A DNA stretch of 17,236 bases from Bacteroidales bacterium (GTDB taxonomy: Bacteria; Bacteroidota; Bacteroidia; Bacteroidales; VadinHA17). How positions within the stretch are numbered: the first letter of the stretch is position 1; each line of letters starts with the position of its first letter. The stretch lies in the NCBI GenBank assembly GCA_030692905.1, contig JAUYBT010000079.1:1-17236 (forward strand), written 5' to 3'. The notes beneath the pieces are model-generated. The model was not told where the DNA came from, did no database searches, and was given only the letters and a program-made list of their open reading frames with translations. A program made the position numbers and the translations under genes. This document shows, piece after piece, positions 13,985 to 17,236 of the stretch.

Positions 13985-14252
13985 ATTTTAAAAGGTCAGT
14001 AACATAAGGAAGAAGAGCAATGTGTCGGGCTCTTTTAACGGCTTTTGCCACTTTCCTTTGATATTTAAGTGAAGTACCTGTAATTCTGCGTGGCAGAATT
14101 TTACCCTGGTCATTAAGAAACTTTTTTAGAAATTCCGGGTCCTTATAATCAATATAACGGATCCTGTTTTTCTTAAACCTGCAGTATTTCTTTTTCTTGA
14201 TCTCAACCGTTGGCGGAGTCAAATATCTGATTTCTGATTCGTTCTGTGCCAT
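13983..14252 (-). CDS. rpsR: 30S ribosomal protein bS18
   Basis: An 89-residue bS18, the platform protein that pairs with bS6 on 16S rRNA. Signature stretches are K-Y-C-R-F-K-K-N-R-I-R-Y-I-D-Y-K-D near the N-terminus, then G-K-I-L-P-R-R-I-T-G-T and the basic helix R-K-V-A-K-A-V-K-R-A-R-H. It starts 3 nt after the rpsF stop. An AAGGAGG SD is built into the last codons of rpsF (Lys-Glu-Glu) with an 8-nt spacer. No ssb gene sits between rpsF and rpsR, unlike Bacillus. In Bacteroidota ribosomes bS18 helps form the pocket that hides the anti-SD, so an SD on its own gene suggests feedback. Identification is secure. Confidence 0.98.
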   Translation of the reverse strand: MAQNESEIRYLTPPTVEIKKKKYCRFKKNRIRYIDYKDPEFLKKFLNDQGKILPRRITGTSLKYQRKVAKAVKRARHIALLPYVTDLLK

Positions 14253-14255
14253 ATC

Positions 14256-14609
14256 TTATTCCTCCTTCGATTTTCCTGATTCTTTTTGTTTTCTCTTCTT
14301 CTCTGCATATTCGACGGCAAATTTTTCCATCCTGAAAGTTAAAAACCTGATGATCCTTTCATCTCGACGATATTGGATTTCAAGTTTTTCGATAAGATCA
14401 CCTGTGCCTTTAAACTCAACCAAATAGTAGAAGCCTGTCGACTTCTTCTGGATGGGATAGGCCAGTTTCTTTAGACCCCAGTTCTCTTCATGAACGATCT
14501 CACCGCTATTATCGGTAATGACCTTCTTGAATTTTTGTACCGCTTCCTTCATCTGGTTCTCAGATAAAACGGGAGTTGCAATGAAAACGGTTTCGTACTG
14601 ATTCAACAT
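14256..14609 (-). CDS. rpsF: 30S ribosomal protein bS6
   Basis: A 117-residue bS6, binding 16S rRNA as a heterodimer with bS18. It has the N-terminal strand Y-E-T-V-F-I, then W-G-L-K-K-L-A-Y-P-I and F-Y-Y-L-V-E-F, and a highly charged tail (K-K-R-K-Q-K-E-S-G-K-S-K-E-E). The nucleotides for the final Lys-Glu-Glu also make the SD of rpsR. It leads the rpsF-rpsR-rplI operon from a good promoter at 14648-14677 with a leader of about 30 nt and no SD of its own. I looked for the known bS6:bS18-binding leader structure of other phyla in this short leader and did not see it. Identification is secure. Confidence 0.97.
   Translation of the reverse strand: MLNQYETVFIATPVLSENQMKEAVQKFKKVITDNSGEIVHEENWGLKKLAYPIQKKSTGFYYLVEFKGTGDLIEKLEIQYRRDERIIRFLTFRMEKFAVEYAEKKRKQKESGKSKEE
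14261..14267 (-). promoter_or_regulatory. Perfect Shine-Dalgarno AAGGAGG before rpsR
   Basis: AAGGAGG on the minus strand lies within the last rpsF codons, with the 8-nt spacer AATAAGAT to the rpsR ATG. It is one of only two perfect SDs at gene starts seen in this window. Confidence 0.85.
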
Positions 14610-14647
14610 AGTAATTAATTGTTTATTAGTTTAATGATTTTGGCTCG

Positions 14648-14677
14648 CAAAATTACAACTATTTTACTTTATTCAAA
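14648..14677 (-). promoter_or_regulatory. Promoter of the rpsF-rpsR-rplI operon
   Basis: On the minus strand a TTTG -33 box (14677-14674) is followed 18 bp later by TAATTTTG (14655-14648), an exact TAnnTTTG. Both halves match the Bacteroidota form. It would start RNA about 30 nt before the rpsF ATG. This is the best two-part promoter in the window. Confidence 0.65.
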
Positions 14678-14759
14678 AATTAATTAGTGAAAAATTTCGA
14701 CTTAATATTCTGACCATATTATTTGTTGTGGACAAAAGACTGTTAATTTTCCTCCCCCG

Positions 14760-14790
14760 TTTTATCAGGAAGGCTTTTTGACTATATTTG
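14760..14790 (+). promoter_or_regulatory. Promoter of dnaX
   Basis: TATATTTG at 14783-14790 is an exact -7 match. TTTT at 14760-14763, 19 bp upstream, is a near -33 box. The predicted leader to the ATG at 14830 is about 30 nt with no SD. Confidence 0.6.
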
Positions 14791-14829
14791 TATTTCAACA
14801 ATTTTCAAAGAAACGAGAGTCAGTAATTT

Positions 14830-16575
14830 ATGGAAAACTTCATTGTTTCAGCAAGAAAATACCGTCCTGCCAGTTTTGACATGGTTATTGGACAGGATTC
14901 AATTACAAATACGCTGAAAAGTGCCATTAAGAACAAACATCTTGCACAGACTTATCTTTTTTGTGGTCCGCGTGGTGTAGGAAAAACAACATGTGCAAGG
15001 ATCTTTGCCAAAAATATTAACTGCAGCAACCTGGGTGATAATTCAGAAGCATGTGATAAGTGTGAATCCTGTTTATCATTCAATTCATTGAGATCGTTTA
15101 ATATACATGAGCTTGATGCTGCCTCTAATAATAAGGTAGAGGATATCAGAAGTCTTAATGACCAGGTAAGAATTCCACCTCAGATCGGAAAATACAGCAT
15201 CTATATAATTGATGAAGTTCACATGCTCTCTTCATCAGCGTTCAATGCCTTCCTGAAGACACTTGAAGAGCCCCCTTCCCATGCAATTTTTATTTTAGCC
15301 ACCACTGAAAAACACAAGATAATTCCAACTATTCTCTCTCGATGCCAGATATTCGATTTCAACAGGATCAAAATTGAAGATATTGTGTCTCGTTTAATGT
15401 ATGTAGCTAAAAATGAGGGGATCAATGCCGGGGAGGAAGCTCTTCATATTATCGGTCAGAAAGCTGATGGGGCTTTGCGCGATGCTTTATCAATTTTCGA
15501 CCAGATTGTAAGCCTTAGTGGTAAAACAATTACTTACAAGGATGTCATTGAAAACCTTAATGTACTCGATTATGAGTATTATTTTAAGAGCATTGATGGA
15601 GCTATGATAGGTGATGTCTCTTCTGTATTATTGACTTTTAATGAGATCCTTGAAAAAGGATTTGACGGTCATAATTTTATATCGGGACTTAACAGCCACC
15701 TGCGCGATCTGCTTGTTAGCAAAGACGAATCAACTTTACGTCTTCTCGAAACGACACCGGCGGTTAAACAAAGATATCTGCAACAAACAGGAAAATGTCC
15801 TGTAGATTTTTTATTCAGAGCATTGGAGATTGGTACTAATTGCGATCTTACATATAAAAACAGCAAGAATCCGAGACTGCATGTAGAGCTCTCACTTATA
15901 AGATTATGCCAGCTGATGGGTGAACCGTTAGAAACATCTGGGGAAAAAAAGCCTGATCACAAACAGGTAAATAATCAGGAAGAAGATATGCCTCTTCCTT
16001 CTAAATCAGAAATTATAAGACAGGAAATTCAAATCGCTGAAAAAAAGGTAGAAAGGCCGGAAATGACCTCAGGGAAACACGATCCTGTTACTGAAAAGCC
16101 TTCAAAGACATTTTCGATAAGAGAGATCATTTCTGAAGATAGCATACCATATGAAAAGCCTTCTGAAAAAACTGATCCGACAGTTGCTGAAACTAAAAAT
16201 GAACCTAAGTCTGAATTCACAGCCGATGCCTTCGAAGCTGCCTGGCAGGATTTTATGGATCAGCTTAAAGGAGAAGGAGCAAGAATAATCAGCATGTTTA
16301 AATCCATCAAGCCTGAAGTGGAAAACGATCAAACAATTAAAATCCATCTTAACAATGCTGCTCAAAAAGATACATTCATAAAGAATTATAAACAAAAACT
16401 TATAACTTTCCTGGGAAATAGATTTATTCTGTCAGAAATCGATATCGAAACAACTGTCGACCTGTCGGAGGCAAATGATATTTTGTATACAGATGAACAG
16501 AAATATAATTACCTGTTTACCAAATACCCGGTTCTGAAAGAGATGAAAAAAACCTTTAATCTGGATATTACTTAA
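14830..16575 (+). CDS. dnaX: DNA polymerase III subunit gamma/tau
   Basis: The ATPase of the clamp loader that puts the sliding clamp on DNA. The 581 residues contain: Walker A G-P-R-G-V-G-K-T (46-53), a four-Cys zinc module (C65, C75, C78, C81), Walker B Y-I-I-D-E (125-129), L-K-T-L-E-E-P-P (142-149), sensor L-A-T-T-E (156-160), S-R-C at 170-172, and R-D-A at 217-219. Clamp-loader domains I-III end near residue 362. A low-complexity Lys/Glu/Pro/Ser linker (about 370-465) follows, then a tau-type C-terminal domain (about 468-581), which in other bacteria binds polymerase or helicase. At codons 372-374 the register is G-AA-A AAA AAG, a -1 slippery heptamer; slipping gives one Ala and TGA, making a 375-residue gamma-like form. 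The gene is divergent from rpsF with 220 bp between. Confidence 0.97.
   Translation: MENFIVSARKYRPASFDMVIGQDSITNTLKSAIKNKHLAQTYLFCGPRGVGKTTCARIFAKNINCSNLGDNSEACDKCESCLSFNSLRSFNIHELDAASNNKVEDIRSLNDQVRIPPQIGKYSIYIIDEVHMLSSSAFNAFLKTLEEPPSHAIFILATTEKHKIIPTILSRCQIFDFNRIKIEDIVSRLMYVAKNEGINAGEEALHIIGQKADGALRDALSIFDQIVSLSGKTITYKDVIENLNVLDYEYYFKSIDGAMIGDVSSVLLTFNEILEKGFDGHNFISGLNSHLRDLLVSKDESTLRLLETTPAVKQRYLQQTGKCPVDFLFRALEIGTNCDLTYKNSKNPRLHVELSLIRLCQLMGEPLETSGEKKPDHKQVNNQEEDMPLPSKSEIIRQEIQIAEKKVERPEMTSGKHDPVTEKPSKTFSIREIISEDSIPYEKPSEKTDPTVAETKNEPKSEFTADAFEAAWQDFMDQLKGEGARIISMFKSIKPEVENDQTIKIHLNNAAQKDTFIKNYKQKLITFLGNRFILSEIDIETTVDLSEANDILYTDEQKYNYLFTKYPVLKEMKKTFNLDIT
15945..15979 (+). promoter_or_regulatory. 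Putative dnaX -1 frameshift signal (slippery heptamer plus hairpin)
   Basis: The heptamer A AAA AAG at 15945-15951 is in the correct zero-frame register (codons GAA AAA AAG). After a -1 shift the next codons are GCC and TGA (15951-15956). CCTGAT (15952-15957) can pair with ATCAGG (15974-15979) over a 16-nt loop, and a second possible stem AGGAAGA/TCTTCCT follows (15977-15983 with 15993-15999); the two stems share bases. The first stem starts with no spacer after the heptamer, which is closer than usual. The run of seven A also permits transcriptional slippage, and a +1 shift also meets TAA quickly. Confidence 0.6.
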
Positions 16576-16662
16576 ATCTTTTTAAAAGGGTTTAAATTGC
16601 TAAAAATTGAACAAGACACCTGAAATAAATGTTATTATTAAAACTTTTAAATAAATACTATT

Positions 16663-17175
16663 ATGTTAAAGAAGAAAATAGAAGATATCTGTAACAGACA
16701 GATAGAAAGAGAAGGTTATTCTTCAAACCTGTATCTTGCAATGGCATCATGGGCTGAAACAAACGGTTTTAGCGGAGTGGCTGCATGGCTTTATACCCAG
16801 GCAGATGAAGAGAGGCTTCATATGCTGAAATTTATTAAATACATTAATGAAAGAGGTGGTAAAGCTGTAATGCCGGCTTTGAAAAAACCCGTAGCTGAAT
16901 TTAAAAGTGTCGGGGATGTGTTTAAGGAGGTATTGAAGCACGAGGAATTTATAACCTCAAGTATTAACGAAATCGTTGCCCTTACTCTTGATGAGAAGGA
17001 TTATAATACACATAATTTCTTGCAATGGTTTGTGTTTGAACAGGTTGAAGAAGAGGCTTCTGTAAGAACGATAATTGATAAGGTTCGCCTGGTCGGAAAG
17101 AATAATATGTATCAGTTCGACAGGGATATTCTTAGTTTGAGGACTCCGGCAGCCAATGCTCAGTCTAATCCATGA
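16663..17175 (+). CDS. ftnA: Ferritin (non-haem, FtnA-like)
   Basis: A 170-residue iron-storage subunit that should form a 24-mer and oxidise Fe(II) at a dinuclear centre. Aligning by eye with E. coli FtnA puts every ferroxidase residue in place: E17 (E-R-E-G-Y-S-S), E50 and H53 (D-E-E-R-L-H-M), E94 (K-H-E-E-F-I-T), and E126, Q127, E129, E130 (F-E-Q-V-E-E-E). A bacterioferritin haem Met is not evident. L-Q-W-F-V and I-I-D-K-V-R-L-V-G-K also match. It starts at ATG 16663, 87 bp after dnaX; no clear TAnnTTTG promoter or SD is found, so it may be read through from dnaX. Its TGA overlaps the ATG of the next gene (ATGA at 17172-17175). Identification is secure; the symbol follows family use. Confidence 0.94.
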   Translation: MLKKKIEDICNRQIEREGYSSNLYLAMASWAETNGFSGVAAWLYTQADEERLHMLKFIKYINERGGKAVMPALKKPVAEFKSVGDVFKEVLKHEEFITSSINEIVALTLDEKDYNTHNFLQWFVFEQVEEEASVRTIIDKVRLVGKNNMYQFDRDILSLRTPAANAQSNP

Positions 17176-17236
17176 AAAGACTCTTTTTTCTCTTTACTGG
17201 TCTTCTTTTCATTACTTCGGTTCTTTCTTTGAAGTC
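17172..17236 (+). CDS. Start of an exported protein (only the signal peptide is in the window)
   Basis: The ATG at 17172-17174 overlaps the ferritin stop as ATGA. The 21 visible codons read M-K-R-L-F-F-L-F-T-G then a hydrophobic run to S-V-L-S-L-K, a clear signal peptide with a basic start. No lipobox Cys is reached. The rest lies outside the window, so the product is unknown. The 4-nt overlap predicts translational coupling to the ferritin gene. Confidence 0.65.
   Translation, partial: MKRLFFLFTGLLFITSVLSLK

Noticed and set aside
14727..14735. TGTGGACAA in the rpsF-dnaX gap, one mismatch from the DnaA box TGTGGATAA
   Set aside because: It is a single site. By a rough estimate a few one-mismatch matches are expected by chance in 17 kb, and no cluster is present.
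16576..16610. Terminator hairpin after dnaX
   Set aside because: Only weak A/T pairing with a G-U pair is visible (TTAAATC with GGTTTAA), so I cannot support a terminator. Read-through into the ferritin gene remains possible.
1..17236. CRISPR arrays, insertion sequences, tRNA or rRNA genes, phage or defence genes
   Set aside because: I saw no spaced direct repeats, transposase-like proteins, tRNA-like clover-leaf stretches or foreign gene blocks. The window is almost fully filled by core genes.

Overview
The window looks like a chromosomal segment of a Bacteroidota bacterium, probably from a Bacteroidia or Flavobacteriia lineage that has gliding-type lipoproteins. The DNA is AT-rich. Many divergent gaps carry the phylum's promoter form (TAnnTTTG, sometimes with a TTTG-like -33 box). 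Most genes lack a Shine-Dalgarno (SD) sequence. Several proteins are Bacteroidota-typical: a GldI-like FKBP lipoprotein, a large LptD/OstA-like protein beside an MCE protein, and an amidase. No mobile element, CRISPR array, tRNA or rRNA is visible. The window is mostly housekeeping sequence.

Layout from left to right. (1) On the minus strand, a left-truncated protein with a transglutaminase-like Cys/His pattern, then ndk. (2) Divergent from ndk, the plus-strand operon nrnA-like (DHH phosphoesterase), gldI-like lipoprotein PPIase, second FKBP lipoprotein. (3) An RsmI-like methyltransferase (minus) divergent from a PhnP-like metallo-hydrolase (plus). (4) dnaA followed 2 nt later by galK (both minus), behind a 336-bp AT-rich leader region with an exact 15-bp palindrome. 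(5) An envelope divergon: amidase and MCE (MlaD-like) protein on minus, LptD-like protein and ridA on plus. (6) A shared hairpin terminator, then the minus-strand ribosomal operon rpsF-rpsR-rplI. (7) dnaX, a ferritin, and the first 21 codons of an exported protein that overlaps the ferritin stop codon.

Two signals stand out. First, dnaX carries the heptamer A AAA AAG in the correct register at 15945-15951. A -1 shift there gives one Ala codon and then TGA, just after the third clamp-loader domain, so the gene probably makes both a tau-like (581 aa) and a gamma-like (375 aa) product. Second, rpsR and rplI are the only genes here with a perfect AAGGAGG SD. In Bacteroidota the 16S anti-SD is normally sequestered by a pocket that includes bS6 and bS18, two products of this same operon, so feedback control through anti-SD accessibility is a reasonable hypothesis.

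Gene starts were refined where evidence allowed: lipoprotein signal peptides set the starts of both FKBP genes, promoter placement suggests an internal ATG for the RsmI-like gene, and the LptD-like protein probably starts at TTG.
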